Part shown: positions 1 through 7,038 of the stretch, one piece after another
Layout of the letters: the number at the start of each line of letters is the position of its first letter
Position numbering within the stretch: the first letter of the stretch is position 1
Assembly (NCBI GenBank): GCA_023300835.1
Contig: JALZVB010000389.1
Span: 1-11,728 of the forward strand
DNA from: Saprospiraceae bacterium
Lineage (GTDB): Bacteria > Bacteroidota > Bacteroidia > Chitinophagales > Saprospiraceae
DNA: 11,728 bases
Reading direction: 5' to 3'
The notes under the pieces: generated by a model
The model's database searches: none
What the model saw: the letters and a program-made list of their open reading frames with translations, nothing else
Told to the model about the DNA's origin: nothing
Translations under genes and position numbers: made by a program

Positions 1-1592
1 GGAGCTACGGCACGTATATCTTCTGTAACTTTATCAGCATACTGCTCAAAGTTCTTGTTGAACAAATCGGCTAACTCAGCTTGTTTATTATCGAACATGA
101 CTTTGTCCGTCCATGCGTTTCTAGGGTTCAGTAACTCACTAGGCACGTCTGGACAAGAAGTAGGAACATTCAGATTGAACGTATCTGTTGTTTCATACGA
201 TACATTATCCAGTTTCCCTTCCATTGCAGCAGTTATTAAGCTACGTGTATATTTAAGAGATATTCTGTGACCTTCACCATATTCTCCTGCGACCCATCCT
301 GTATTGACTAACCATAGATTGACATTACTTTGCTTGATTTTCTGACCTAGGAGTTGGGCATATTGGTTAGGATGTAATGGTAAAAAAGGCGCTCCAAAAC
401 ATGCTGAAAAAGTTGCCATTGGTTCTACGACGCCTTCTTCAGTACCAGCTACTTTGGCTGTGTAGCCAGATATAAAATAGTACATCGCTTGCTCTGCTGA
501 CAACTTAGATATAGGAGGAAGTATTCCAAAAGCATCACAAGTCAACAAAAATATATTTTTGGGCGGTGGCGCTATCGTATCATGATAGTGATTTTCTATA
601 TGTTCTATAGGATACGAAACCCTTGTGTTTTCTGTGATTTCTGTATTCTCAAAATCTGGTCTGCTACTTCCTGGATGAAAATTAATATTCTCAAGAATAG
701 CACCTGGTTTGATCGCATTGAAGATACTAGGCTCTTGCTCTTGTGTAAGACCAATACACTTAGCATAACATCCACCTTCAAAATTGAAAACGCCATTATC
801 TGACCAGCCATGTTCGTCATCTCCTATCAACTGTCTTGTTGGATCAGCAGACAAGGTTGTTTTTCCAGTTCCACTGAGACCAAAGAAAATAGAAGTATCT
901 CCATCTGTTCCTACATTAGCAGAACAGTGCATGGACAGTACATTTTTCTCAGAAGGTAAAATGTAATTAAGGACTGAAAAAATGCCTTTCTTGATTTCTC
1001 CTGTATAGCCACTTCCGCCTATCAGTATTGTCTTGGTTGTGAAGTTGATTATAGAAAAGTTCTCTGCAAGTGTTCCGTCCGTTTCTGGATCTGCTTTACA
1101 ACCTGGCGCACATATGACTTTCCAGTCTTCTTTAAAAGTAAGAATCTCTTCTTCTTTCAAGTTAACAAACATGTTATCTACAAAGTGCGCACTCCATGGG
1201 TACTCTGCGATAACTCTTACTTTGAGTTGAAATTCAGCATGCGCTACAATCGCAGCATCCTTTATGTAGAGATCTTTGCCTTGTAGGTAATCTAAAACTT
1301 TAGTTTCTAATTGGTTAAAATACTTAACCTCGATGGGCTTATTGATACTATTCCAATCTACGGAGTTAGCGGTAATATCATCTTTAACAATGAATCTATC
1401 TTTGGGTGACCTTCCCGTGAATTTTCCTGTCTTAATCGTAAGCGTACCATTATGTGATAAGGTGCCTAAGTTCTTCTGCAGGGTTTCTTTCTGCAATTGA
1501 TTAGGTTTCAAATTCCAAAACGCAGTTTTGAAGTTATTGATCCCGTAATTTGATAATTCAGAGGTGGGGCTTTTAATTCCAGATTGCTTCAT
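1..1592 (-). CDS. pckA: Phosphoenolpyruvate carboxykinase (ATP), 3' end cut by window
   Basis: Cytosolic enzyme of gluconeogenesis that converts oxaloacetate and ATP to phosphoenolpyruvate, CO2 and ADP. I translated the minus strand from ATG at 1592; 530 complete codons are visible without a stop. Visible motifs are GRSPKDR (residues 60-66, substrate-binding Arg61), GGSGYTGEIKK (192-202, Lys202 a likely Mn ligand), MHCSANVG (221-228, His222), the P-loop GLSGTGKTT (238-246, Lys244/Thr245), IGDDEHGWSD (256-265, Asp258/Asp259) and ENTRVSYP (Arg324). These match the known ATP-type PEPCK active site with none missing. The last visible residues, DIRAVAP, resemble the usual C-terminal end of the family (about 527-540 residues), so probably only a few codons are lost. 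No clear Shine-Dalgarno sequence precedes the ATG. It is divergent from the Crp/Fnr gene. Identification is near certain. Confidence 0.97.
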   Translation of the reverse strand, partial: MKQSGIKSPTSELSNYGINNFKTAFWNLKPNQLQKETLQKNLGTLSHNGTLTIKTGKFTGRSPKDRFIVKDDITANSVDWNSINKPIEVKYFNQLETKVLDYLQGKDLYIKDAAIVAHAEFQLKVRVIAEYPWSAHFVDNMFVNLKEEEILTFKEDWKVICAPGCKADPETDGTLAENFSIINFTTKTILIGGSGYTGEIKKGIFSVLNYILPSEKNVLSMHCSANVGTDGDTSIFFGLSGTGKTTLSADPTRQLIGDDEHGWSDNGVFNFEGGCYAKCIGLTQEQEPSIFNAIKPGAILENINFHPGSSRPDFENTEITENTRVSYPIEHIENHYHDTIAPPPKNIFLLTCDAFGILPPISKLSAEQAMYYFISGYTAKVAGTEEGVVEPMATFSACFGAPFLPLHPNQYAQLLGQKIKQSNVNLWLVNTGWVAGEYGEGHRISLKYTRSLITAAMEGKLDNVSYETTDTFNLNVPTSCPDVPSELLNPRNAWTDKVMFDNKQAELADLFNKNFEQYADKVTEDIRAVA

Positions 1593-1746
1593 CTTAGTTT
1601 TCTTAGTTTATTATATCAATTAGTTAATAAAATGAAAAATGAATTTACTATCCTTATAAATTCCATCGGAATTAAAACTCGAGTATTAATACCTCAACGG
1701 AATCAAGAATAATACCAACAAATTAAGCTACTACTGAACGATTGCT

Positions 1747-1815
1747 TAGTGTAAAAAGAACATAAAGCCCCAAGGTTTCCTATCATATCCATAGTGTAAA
1801 AAACACGTTAAGCCC
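1747..1815. repeat. Imperfect 24-bp direct repeat upstream of Crp/Fnr gene
   Basis: Two copies, 1747-1770 and 1792-1815, start 45 bp apart and agree at 20 of 24 positions. Both begin TAGTGTAAAAA and end AAGCCC. The likeness continues loosely past each copy (GGTTTCCTATCA versus GTTCCTATTA). The 45-bp period is close to four helical turns. This suggests two binding sites for one regulator on the same DNA face, acting on pckA, the Crp/Fnr gene or both. The repeat is directly visible; the regulatory role is inferred. Confidence 0.5.
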
Positions 1816-1910
1816 GTTCCTATTAAGTATAAGTTGGACAAATATTTTAATTTCTAATGTGTTAATTTTATGTTAATCCTACTTTTACCATTTCGACACT
1901 AAGCCTATAT

Positions 1911-1920
1911 TATCTAGATA
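1911..1920. repeat. Perfect 10-bp palindrome TATCTAGATA
   Basis: A perfect palindrome about 95 bp upstream of the Crp/Fnr start. It could be a dimer-binding operator, but AT-rich palindromes of this size can occur by chance, and it does not match the classic Crp (TGTGA/TCACA) or Fnr (TTGAT/ATCAA) half-sites. Confidence 0.25.
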
Positions 1921-2014
1921 GTTAATAGTATCGCCAATTTATCATCTGTTTATTCTAAGAATACAGTAGGGGTATTTGGCTTGAGGTGCATCCTATAGAA
2001 CAAATAGGAACGTT

Positions 2015-2704
2015 ATGGGAAATACATCAAAATATTTGGCAATTAGAGATTTAGAAATATTCAATTCTCTGCCAAAAGCTCAAAAAGAAAACCTTATTCA
2101 CCATGTTACGCATGTTAAAGTAAATAAGGGCGACTATGTCTATCATGCTGGTGATGCTATTTCCAATGTATATATCGTTATCAACGGATCTGTCAAAACA
2201 GGGTTGGTTACATCCAATAGCAATGCCTTGATAAAGGAGATTGTGTACAAAAACGAATTTGTAGGTGAGAATGTATTGTCAGGGACCAAGAATAGATCTG
2301 AATTTGCACAAGCGCTTACAGATGTTGAATTATTCAAATTTCCTGTAAGTTACTTCAAGGCCTTACTAGAACAGAACCCTGAATTATGCCAAGCCATAAC
2401 TAGAATTCTGATTACAAAGATGTCCCACCTAGAACAACGCATGAGCAACTATGTGTTTAAAAAAGCACATACTAGAATAGTTAATTTCCTTAAAGAAATG
2501 GCAGATGTCCAAGGCATCAAGATAGGACTACAAGAGGTACTCATAAACCATGGTTTATCTCATATAGAAATTGCCAATATCACAGATACATCAAGGCAGA
2601 CAGTGGCCAGAGTTCTAGGAGAATTAAAGCGTGGGAATCTGATTCACTTCAGTGATAGAAAACCAAGTAAAATTTTAATAAGAAATATATTGAACCTTAG
2701 TTGA
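2015..2704 (+). CDS. Crp/Fnr-family transcriptional regulator
   Basis: A 229-residue cytoplasmic DNA-binding regulator. Residues about 15-125 form a cyclic-nucleotide-binding-like beta-barrel (VNKGDYVYHAGDAISNVYIV at 36-55, a typical opening), followed by a dimerisation helix (about 125-150). A winged helix-turn-helix is at about 150-225, with the recognition region IEIANITDTSRQTVARVL at 184-201. Only one cysteine (Cys125) is present, so it cannot hold an Fnr-type 4Fe-4S cluster. The arginine and glutamate of a Crp cAMP pocket are not obvious either, so the ligand is unknown. An AGGA five bases before the ATG supports this start. It is divergent from pckA and convergent with the persulfide dioxygenase-like gene. 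In Bacteroidota such regulators are often found near MBL/rhodanese genes, so control of that neighbour is plausible but not shown. Confidence 0.9.
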   Translation: MGNTSKYLAIRDLEIFNSLPKAQKENLIHHVTHVKVNKGDYVYHAGDAISNVYIVINGSVKTGLVTSNSNALIKEIVYKNEFVGENVLSGTKNRSEFAQALTDVELFKFPVSYFKALLEQNPELCQAITRILITKMSHLEQRMSNYVFKKAHTRIVNFLKEMADVQGIKIGLQEVLINHGLSHIEIANITDTSRQTVARVLGELKRGNLIHFSDRKPSKILIRNILNLS

Positions 2705-2722
2705 TCGATGTGGTTTTTATGG

Positions 2723-2746
2723 CCCTTGCATTTCGTTGTGCAGGGG
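2723..2746. terminator. Stem-loop just after Crp/Fnr gene, possible weak terminator
   Basis: CCCTTGCA and TGCAGGGG pair with one G-T wobble around an 8-nt loop, 19 bp after the stop codon. It is followed by TCTTTAAC and not by a real T-run, so it may act as an mRNA 3' end stabiliser or a weak terminator ahead of the stronger one at 2805-2838. Confidence 0.4.
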
Positions 2747-2757
2747 TCTTTAACAAG

Positions 2758-2786
2758 GTTAAAATAGTTAGATAGTTAAAATAGTT
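2758..2786. repeat. Tandem 12-bp direct repeat GTTAAAATAGTT
   Basis: Exact copies at 2758-2769 and 2775-2786, 17 bp apart, lie between two hairpins in the convergent spacer. No role is evident; it may simply be a small local duplication. Confidence 0.5.
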
Positions 2787-2804
2787 TTTTCATAGATGGT
2801 TAAG

Positions 2805-2838
2805 CACCTGCAGTTCTCATAGCCTGCAGGTGTTTTTT
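2805..2838 (+). terminator. Rho-independent terminator
   Basis: A perfect 9-bp stem, CACCTGCAG (2805-2813) with CTGCAGGTG (2824-2832), a 10-nt loop and six T residues at 2833-2838. The T-run is on the plus strand only, so it ends transcription coming from the Crp/Fnr gene, about 100 bp past its stop and just before the stop of the opposing gene. Minus-strand transcripts would form the stem but have no following T-run. Confidence 0.85.
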
Positions 2839-2862
2839 ATACCAGCCTTATCACATAGTATT

Positions 2863-4272
2863 CTATAGCGTAGAAGGACAGACAAACTTTGTTCGTTTCA
2901 TTCCTGTCTGTGCCAATGCCTTGAATCCACCTGTTACATCTATTATATTATGAACACCACGAGACTTGAGTATAGACTCGGCAATAACTGATCTATATCC
3001 ACTCTGACAGTGAATATGAACAATCTCATCTGTATCAAACGATTTCAAGTGATTATTGATATCTGACAATGGATAGTTATCCGCAATTGCCATATGTTCT
3101 GCTGTATATTCTGATGGCTTTCTGACATCCACAATGACAGTTGTATCTGTATGTTCTTGTTCTGCTAACTTCTCTGCAGTTATCGTATTTATTTGGTCTA
3201 CCGGTTTACCAGCTTTTTTCCAAGCTCCTACCCCACCTCCAAGATATCCTAACACATTATCAAATCCTACTCTTGATAATCTCGTAATGGCTTCTTTTTC
3301 TTTTCCATCATCAACGATAAGTAGGATGGGTTGTTTCACATCTTTGATCAACTCCCCTACCCATGGTGCAAAACTGCCATTGATACCTATAAATATAGAT
3401 TGCGGAACATGCGCTTGCTTATAATTATCTTGATGACGTACATCTAATACGATCGCCCCACTCGTGTTGGCAATATTCTCAAATGAAATAGGATCCAATG
3501 CTTTATCACCAGATTCAATGACCTGATCTATAGATAGGTAACCCTCCTTGTTCATCTTAACATTGAGTGGAAAGTAATCAGGTGGTGGCGCAAGATCAGC
3601 GGTTACTTCAGCAATAAATTCTGCTTTGGTCATATCTGGCCTCAATGCGTAATTCATTTTCTTCTGATTACCCAAGGTGTCCACTGTTTCTTTCATCATA
3701 TTTTTGCCACAAGCTGAACCTGCTCCATGCGCGGGATACACAATAACGTCATCCGCCAGAGGCATTATTTTATTACGCAGACTATCAAAAGAAAATCCTG
3801 CCAAGTCTTCCATAGTCAGGTCTCCAGCTTTCTGAGCGAGATCAGGTCTACCAACATCACCTAAGAATAGCGTATCTCCTGTAAATATCGCATGGTCCTT
3901 TCCTGCTGCGTCTTTCAATAGATAGGTTGTGCTTTCCATTGTATGTCCTGGCGTATGCAGTGCAACAATCGTTATATCACCTAGCTTAAAAACTTGGCTA
4001 TCCTTAGCTATTATAGCATCAAATTTTGGATTGGCATTAGGACCATAGATTATGGGGGCCCCAGTTTTTTCTGATAAGGTTACGTGTCCACTAACAAAAT
4101 CAGCGTGAAAATGTGTTTCAAAAACATATTTGATCTTTGCACCATTTGCCTTCGCTCTATCGATATAAGGCTGTACCTCTCTTAGTGGATCTATGATGGC
4201 CACTTCTCCCTGGCTCTCAATATAGTATGTGCCTTGGGCTAAACAACCTGTGTATATCTGATCAATTATCAT
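2863..4272 (-). CDS. MBL-fold persulfide dioxygenase-like protein with two rhodanese domains
   Basis: This 469-residue cytoplasmic protein fuses an ETHE1-like metallo-beta-lactamase domain (about 1-235) to two rhodanese domains (about 262-355 and 363-460). Related enzymes oxidise glutathione persulfide to sulfite, and rhodanese domains move sulfane sulfur. Metal residues are visible: THFHADF (His54, His56, Asp58), TPGHT (His110), TGDTLF (Asp133) and YPAHG (His182). The mono-iron ligands of this family correspond to His54, His110 and Asp133. Phe59 replaces the second His of the usual HxHxDH motif. The first rhodanese has no cysteine at its active loop (LIVDDGKEK, about 318-326) and is probably inactive; the second has Cys422 in CQSGYRS. 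The frame stays open to an upstream ATG at 4314, but family-like sequence starts at MIIDQIYTGCLAQG, and a candidate promoter would start transcription at about 4318, so I chose 4272. Substrate is inferred from family. Confidence 0.88.
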   Translation of the reverse strand: MIIDQIYTGCLAQGTYYIESQGEVAIIDPLREVQPYIDRAKANGAKIKYVFETHFHADFVSGHVTLSEKTGAPIIYGPNANPKFDAIIAKDSQVFKLGDITIVALHTPGHTMESTTYLLKDAAGKDHAIFTGDTLFLGDVGRPDLAQKAGDLTMEDLAGFSFDSLRNKIMPLADDVIVYPAHGAGSACGKNMMKETVDTLGNQKKMNYALRPDMTKAEFIAEVTADLAPPPDYFPLNVKMNKEGYLSIDQVIESGDKALDPISFENIANTSGAIVLDVRHQDNYKQAHVPQSIFIGINGSFAPWVGELIKDVKQPILLIVDDGKEKEAITRLSRVGFDNVLGYLGGGVGAWKKAGKPVDQINTITAEKLAEQEHTDTTVIVDVRKPSEYTAEHMAIADNYPLSDINNHLKSFDTDEIVHIHCQSGYRSVIAESILKSRGVHNIIDVTGGFKALAQTGMKRTKFVCPSTL

Positions 4273-4324
4273 ATAAAATCTTGTTTTGGAGCTATAAAAG
4301 AACAATAAACTCATATATCAAATA

Positions 4325-4355
4325 CAAAATTATTGAATTTGTTCATATCTAACAA
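4325..4355 (-). promoter_or_regulatory. Candidate Bacteroidota-type promoter for the persulfide dioxygenase-like gene
   Basis: On the minus strand TAATTTTG (4332-4325) matches the Bacteroidota -7 consensus TAnnTTTG exactly, with TTG at 4355-4353 as the -33 element and a 20-nt spacer, within the usual range. Transcription would begin at about 4318-4320. That leaves almost no leader for an ATG at 4314 but a leader of about 46 nt for the ATG at 4272, which supports the shorter protein. Confidence 0.6.
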
Positions 4356-4447
4356 TAGATTGCCATCAATAAGGCAAGTTTAACGGAGATCGTGATTATA
4401 TAAATATGATGCTTATGTCAAACTACATTAATATTAAGCCTAATTTA

Positions 4448-4455
4448 TATCTTTG
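4448..4455 (+). promoter_or_regulatory. Candidate -7 box for the TerC operon
   Basis: TATCTTTG matches the Bacteroidota -7 consensus TAnnTTTG exactly, 38 bp before the TerC start. A -33 TTG is not present at proper spacing; only TTA (4428-4430) lies 17 nt upstream, so the promoter is weak or activator-dependent. It is the only clear candidate for the four-gene plus-strand run. Confidence 0.5.
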
Positions 4456-4493
4456 TGCTTTTCAATCTAGTAGCTAATTTTTAAAGCAATATT

Positions 4494-5336
4494 ATGATGC
4501 CATGGTTAATTATGCCAGACTTTGCAAGTTCAGCCGTTTGGTTAAGTTTATCGACTTTAACTTTTCTTGAAATTGTCTTAGGAGTTGATAATATCATCTT
4601 TATTTCCATCGCTGCTGGAAAAATCAAGAAAGAAGAGCAAGCCAGAGCTACCAATATCGGACTAGTACTGGCAATGGTTATAAGAATAGCCTTATTGTTT
4701 GGAATCTCATGGTTGATAGCTATGGAGGAGCCATGGTTAAGTTTCGACAATAGTTTTGTAAGTGCAGGATTTTCTGGACAAAGCTTAATTCTTATAGCGG
4801 GTGGTCTTTTTCTATTGTACAAAAGTGTAACAGAAATTCACCATAAGCTAGAAGGTGAACATCTAGAAGCGCAAGGTGCAAATGCCGTAAAAGCTTCTTT
4901 TTCAAGTGCCATCGTACAGATTACATTGATAAACATCGTTTTCTCGTTTGATTCAATTCTTACAGCAGTAGGTATGACCAATGGTGTTGAAGGCGCTCTT
5001 GTCATAATGGTTATTGCCGTTGTAGTATCCGTATTGATAATGATGATGTTTGCGGGACCAGTCGGCCGATTTGTCAATGATCACCCTACTATACAGATGT
5101 TGGGGCTTTCATTTTTAATACTGATAGGATTTATGTTGATTCTAGAAGGTGGACATTTGGCTCACTTGAGTTTCTTGGGTAATGAGATAGGAATTGTGCC
5201 TAAGGGTTACCTCTATTTTGCAATAGCATTCTCGTTACTTGTTGAATTTCTCAATATGAAATTGAGGAAAAAAGTAGTGCCTATCCAATTGCATAATGCA
5301 ATGGAAGAGGCTAATAAAGGAGGAATTAATTTATAA
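4494..5336 (+). CDS. TerC/Alx-family integral membrane protein, probable metal (Mn2+) exporter
   Basis: A 280-residue inner-membrane protein with about seven hydrophobic helices. The signature TerC motifs are visible: EIVLGVDN (residues 26-33) in the first helix and NIVFSFDSILTAVGM (147-161), whose acidic residues Glu26, Asp32 and Asp153 are the likely metal-binding set. A cytoplasmic polar loop (HHKLEGEHLEAQG, 116-128) sits between them. Characterised TerC/Alx relatives export manganese, partly to metallate exported proteins, and others are linked to tellurite resistance; which applies here is not shown. Start codons at 4494, 4497 and 4512 are all possible; I kept the first. It leads a run of four genes, with only 16 bp to the exonuclease. 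Confidence 0.88.
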   Translation: MMPWLIMPDFASSAVWLSLSTLTFLEIVLGVDNIIFISIAAGKIKKEEQARATNIGLVLAMVIRIALLFGISWLIAMEEPWLSFDNSFVSAGFSGQSLILIAGGLFLLYKSVTEIHHKLEGEHLEAQGANAVKASFSSAIVQITLINIVFSFDSILTAVGMTNGVEGALVIMVIAVVVSVLIMMMFAGPVGRFVNDHPTIQMLGLSFLILIGFMLILEGGHLAHLSFLGNEIGIVPKGYLYFAIAFSLLVEFLNMKLRKKVVPIQLHNAMEEANKGGINL

Positions 5337-5352
5337 TTATTAAATAATAACT

Positions 5353-6168
5353 GTGCAGTTTAACCTTACCAATGATTTAGTGTTTTTTGATATCGAAGCA
5401 ACAGGACTCAACGTTGTCAAGGATAGAATTGTACAGATCGCATTAATTAAGTTTCAACCTGGCCAAGAAGAACCTATAGAACTAGAGATGATGGTCAATC
5501 CTGGTGCCGTTTTAATTTCTGAAGAAGCGTTTAATGTTCATGGTATATCTGCTCAGATGGTTGCCAGTAAACCTACATTTCCTCAAGTTGCTCAACAGTT
5601 ACTTGATTTTATAGGAGATGCTGATCTGTCTGGGTATAACTCGGACAGATTTGACATTCCGATGCTTATGGAAGAATTTGCTAGAGCTGGTATCAATTTC
5701 CATACGGACAATAGAAAAACTATAGATGTACAGAAGATCTTCTACAAGATGGAACCGCGGACGCTATCTGCAGCTTACAGAGTCTTCTGTGATAAGAAGA
5801 TAGAGAATGCACATGATGCCCTAGAAGATGTAAGAGCAACCGTAGAGGTCCTCAAAGGACAGTTAAAAAAATATTCTGATGTAGACTTTATAGATGGAGA
5901 TGGATTCAGCCATCCTACACCTATACGTAATGATATGACGGCATTAGCAGAATTCACTACTGACTCTAGAATGCTCGATGCCACACAGCGGCTCAAGATT
6001 AATCACAATGGAGAAATTGTATTCAATTTTGGTAAATACGCAGGAAAAAACGCTAAAAAGGTTCTTCTAGCTGATCGCCAATACTATAACTGGATCATGC
6101 AAAAAGACTTTTCCGCTCAAGTAAAGCAAATTATCAAAGGACTCGTATCACAAGAAAAGAAACAATAA
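5353..6168 (+). CDS. DEDDh 3'-5' exonuclease with ExoX-like C-terminal domain
   Basis: A 271-residue DnaQ-type exonuclease that would remove nucleotides from DNA 3' ends using two metal ions. The motifs are complete: Exo I DIEATG (Asp13, Glu15), Exo II GYNSDRFDIPML (residues 94-105, Asp101) and Exo III HDALEDV (His154, Asp159). A second domain at about 218-262 (IVFNFGKYAGK then YYNWIMQKDF) resembles the exodeoxyribonuclease X-like C-terminal domain. The start is GTG: an in-frame stop lies 6 bp upstream, no in-frame ATG comes before the Exo I motif, and the next GTG is too close to that motif. It starts 16 bp after the TerC gene and ends 18 bp before the lipoprotein gene, so cotranscription is likely. 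It could serve in repair or as a stand-alone proofreading subunit. Confidence 0.88.
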   Translation: MQFNLTNDLVFFDIEATGLNVVKDRIVQIALIKFQPGQEEPIELEMMVNPGAVLISEEAFNVHGISAQMVASKPTFPQVAQQLLDFIGDADLSGYNSDRFDIPMLMEEFARAGINFHTDNRKTIDVQKIFYKMEPRTLSAAYRVFCDKKIENAHDALEDVRATVEVLKGQLKKYSDVDFIDGDGFSHPTPIRNDMTALAEFTTDSRMLDATQRLKINHNGEIVFNFGKYAGKNAKKVLLADRQYYNWIMQKDFSAQVKQIIKGLVSQEKKQ

Positions 6169-6186
6169 CAACGTTAATTAAGTAGG

Positions 6187-7002
6187 ATGACGAAACCTTT
6201 CCTACATATAATATTTCTCTGTTCCGTTCTACTTATATCAAGTTGCGAAACTAACACTGATGGATGCCTTAACATCTTTTCTAACAATTATGATGTAAAT
6301 GCATCATTTGAATGCGATTCATGTTGCATTTTTCCTGATTACGCTATAGAACTATCGATGATCTATGACACGTTTCCTGGTTCCCTCAATAATAGGCAGT
6401 TCTACCCTATAGACGATATGGGTAATTTCATTCAGATACAACGTATACAATTTGCGTTATCTGACTTTAAGGTTTACGCGATAGATTCGATAATAGAATC
6501 TATCGATACTGTAATAGGGTTATCAACTACACTAAAGGATGATTTTATCGTTCTAGAGAAGGATAGTAGCGTTACACGTACCTCCAGAATAATAGGGAAA
6601 ACAGATCGAGAATTCTACATAGACAGTGTCAGCTTTCAGTTAGGTTATAATATAGATAATATATCCCCAATAATTGAATCGAATCTCCTAAGAACTGGGA
6701 GCAATCTATATAGTATGTTATTACTGGATAGTATGTACGTGGATAGTATCAATACTTTCTACGAAGGCCGAGTGGAATTATTATTTCCAGACAGTACTTT
6801 CCATAAAATTGAAATAAATGAATTCCAAGATCAGAGGTATAGCTTTGACATAAACAGAAGACTCCCTAGAGGGATAGACTGGGATATATCGATTCAACTA
6901 GATGCCAAGAACCTTGTAAGCGGTATAGATTCCACATCTACAGAAGCAGAAATAAATGAACTGATAAAGCTCAACCTTCCGCTGTCTATCATGTTACAAT
7001 AA
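6187..7002 (+). CDS. Putative lipoprotein, divergent MbnP-like
   Basis: A 271-residue exported protein. The N-terminus (residues 1-20) is a lipoprotein signal ending ISSC with Cys20 as the probable lipidated residue. The mature part has an MbnP-like outline: an early strand region, then NFIQIQRIQFALSDFKVYA (80-98) like the 'ryyISni' segment, DSVSFQLGYNIDN (146-158), and a closing WDISIQLDAKNLVSGID (232-248) like the family's last strand. Five cysteines besides one in the signal hydrophobic stretch include Cys43, Cys46 and Cys47 in CDSCC, a possible disulfide or metal site. The only tryptophan is Trp232, and the Trp-rich motif usual in Bacteroidota MbnP relatives is not recognisable. The gene lies 36 bp upstream of a diheme peroxidase, as MbnP genes lie beside MbnH. 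I rate lipoprotein as very likely, MbnP family as moderate. Confidence 0.6.
   Translation: MTKPFLHIIFLCSVLLISSCETNTDGCLNIFSNNYDVNASFECDSCCIFPDYAIELSMIYDTFPGSLNNRQFYPIDDMGNFIQIQRIQFALSDFKVYAIDSIIESIDTVIGLSTTLKDDFIVLEKDSSVTRTSRIIGKTDREFYIDSVSFQLGYNIDNISPIIESNLLRTGSNLYSMLLLDSMYVDSINTFYEGRVELLFPDSTFHKIEINEFQDQRYSFDINRRLPRGIDWDISIQLDAKNLVSGIDSTSTEAEINELIKLNLPLSIMLQ
6479..6505. repeat. Perfect 10-bp inverted repeat inside the lipoprotein gene
   Basis: CGATAGATTC (6479-6488) and GAATCTATCG (6496-6505) are separated by 7 nt, within the codons for the segment AIDSIIESID. In mRNA this would form a strong hairpin for so AT-rich a region. It may affect translation or stability, or just reflect repeated Asp-Ser-Ile codons. 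Confidence 0.6.
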
Positions 7003-7038
7003 TATAGAACAAACCTAAAAGGACAATAAAAGTAAGTT

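Larger units (their letters stand above)
1593..2014. other. Divergent intergenic region between pckA and Crp/Fnr gene
   Basis: This 422-bp AT-rich spacer holds no convincing gene. It must contain the promoters of both flanking genes, but I find no perfect TAnnTTTG -7 box on either strand. It does hold several repeats: an AATTCC-3 nt-GGAATT inverted repeat at 1659-1673, about 70 bp upstream of pckA; an imperfect direct repeat at 1747-1815; and the perfect palindrome TATCTAGATA at 1911-1920. A 10-bp inverted pair, CGTTCCTATT at 1815-1824 and AATAGGAACG at 2003-2012, has its right arm covering the AGGA ribosome-binding sequence of the downstream gene. Confidence 0.6.

Noticed and set aside
55..1230. 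Several plus-strand open frames of 60-73 codons
   Set aside because: They lie antisense to pckA, whose motifs are unmistakable on the minus strand, and their peptides look like no known protein.
2015..2704. Oxygen-sensing Fnr with an iron-sulfur cluster
   Set aside because: Only one cysteine is present, so the four-cysteine cluster cannot form.
2758..2786. CRISPR-like short repeat
   Set aside because: Only two 12-bp copies with a 5-bp gap; no array, no spacers of regular length and no cas genes.
4481..5077. Minus-strand open frames opposite the TerC gene
   Set aside because: Shadows of a clear TerC-family gene; the peptides are low-complexity Ile/Thr-rich artefacts of the reverse frame.
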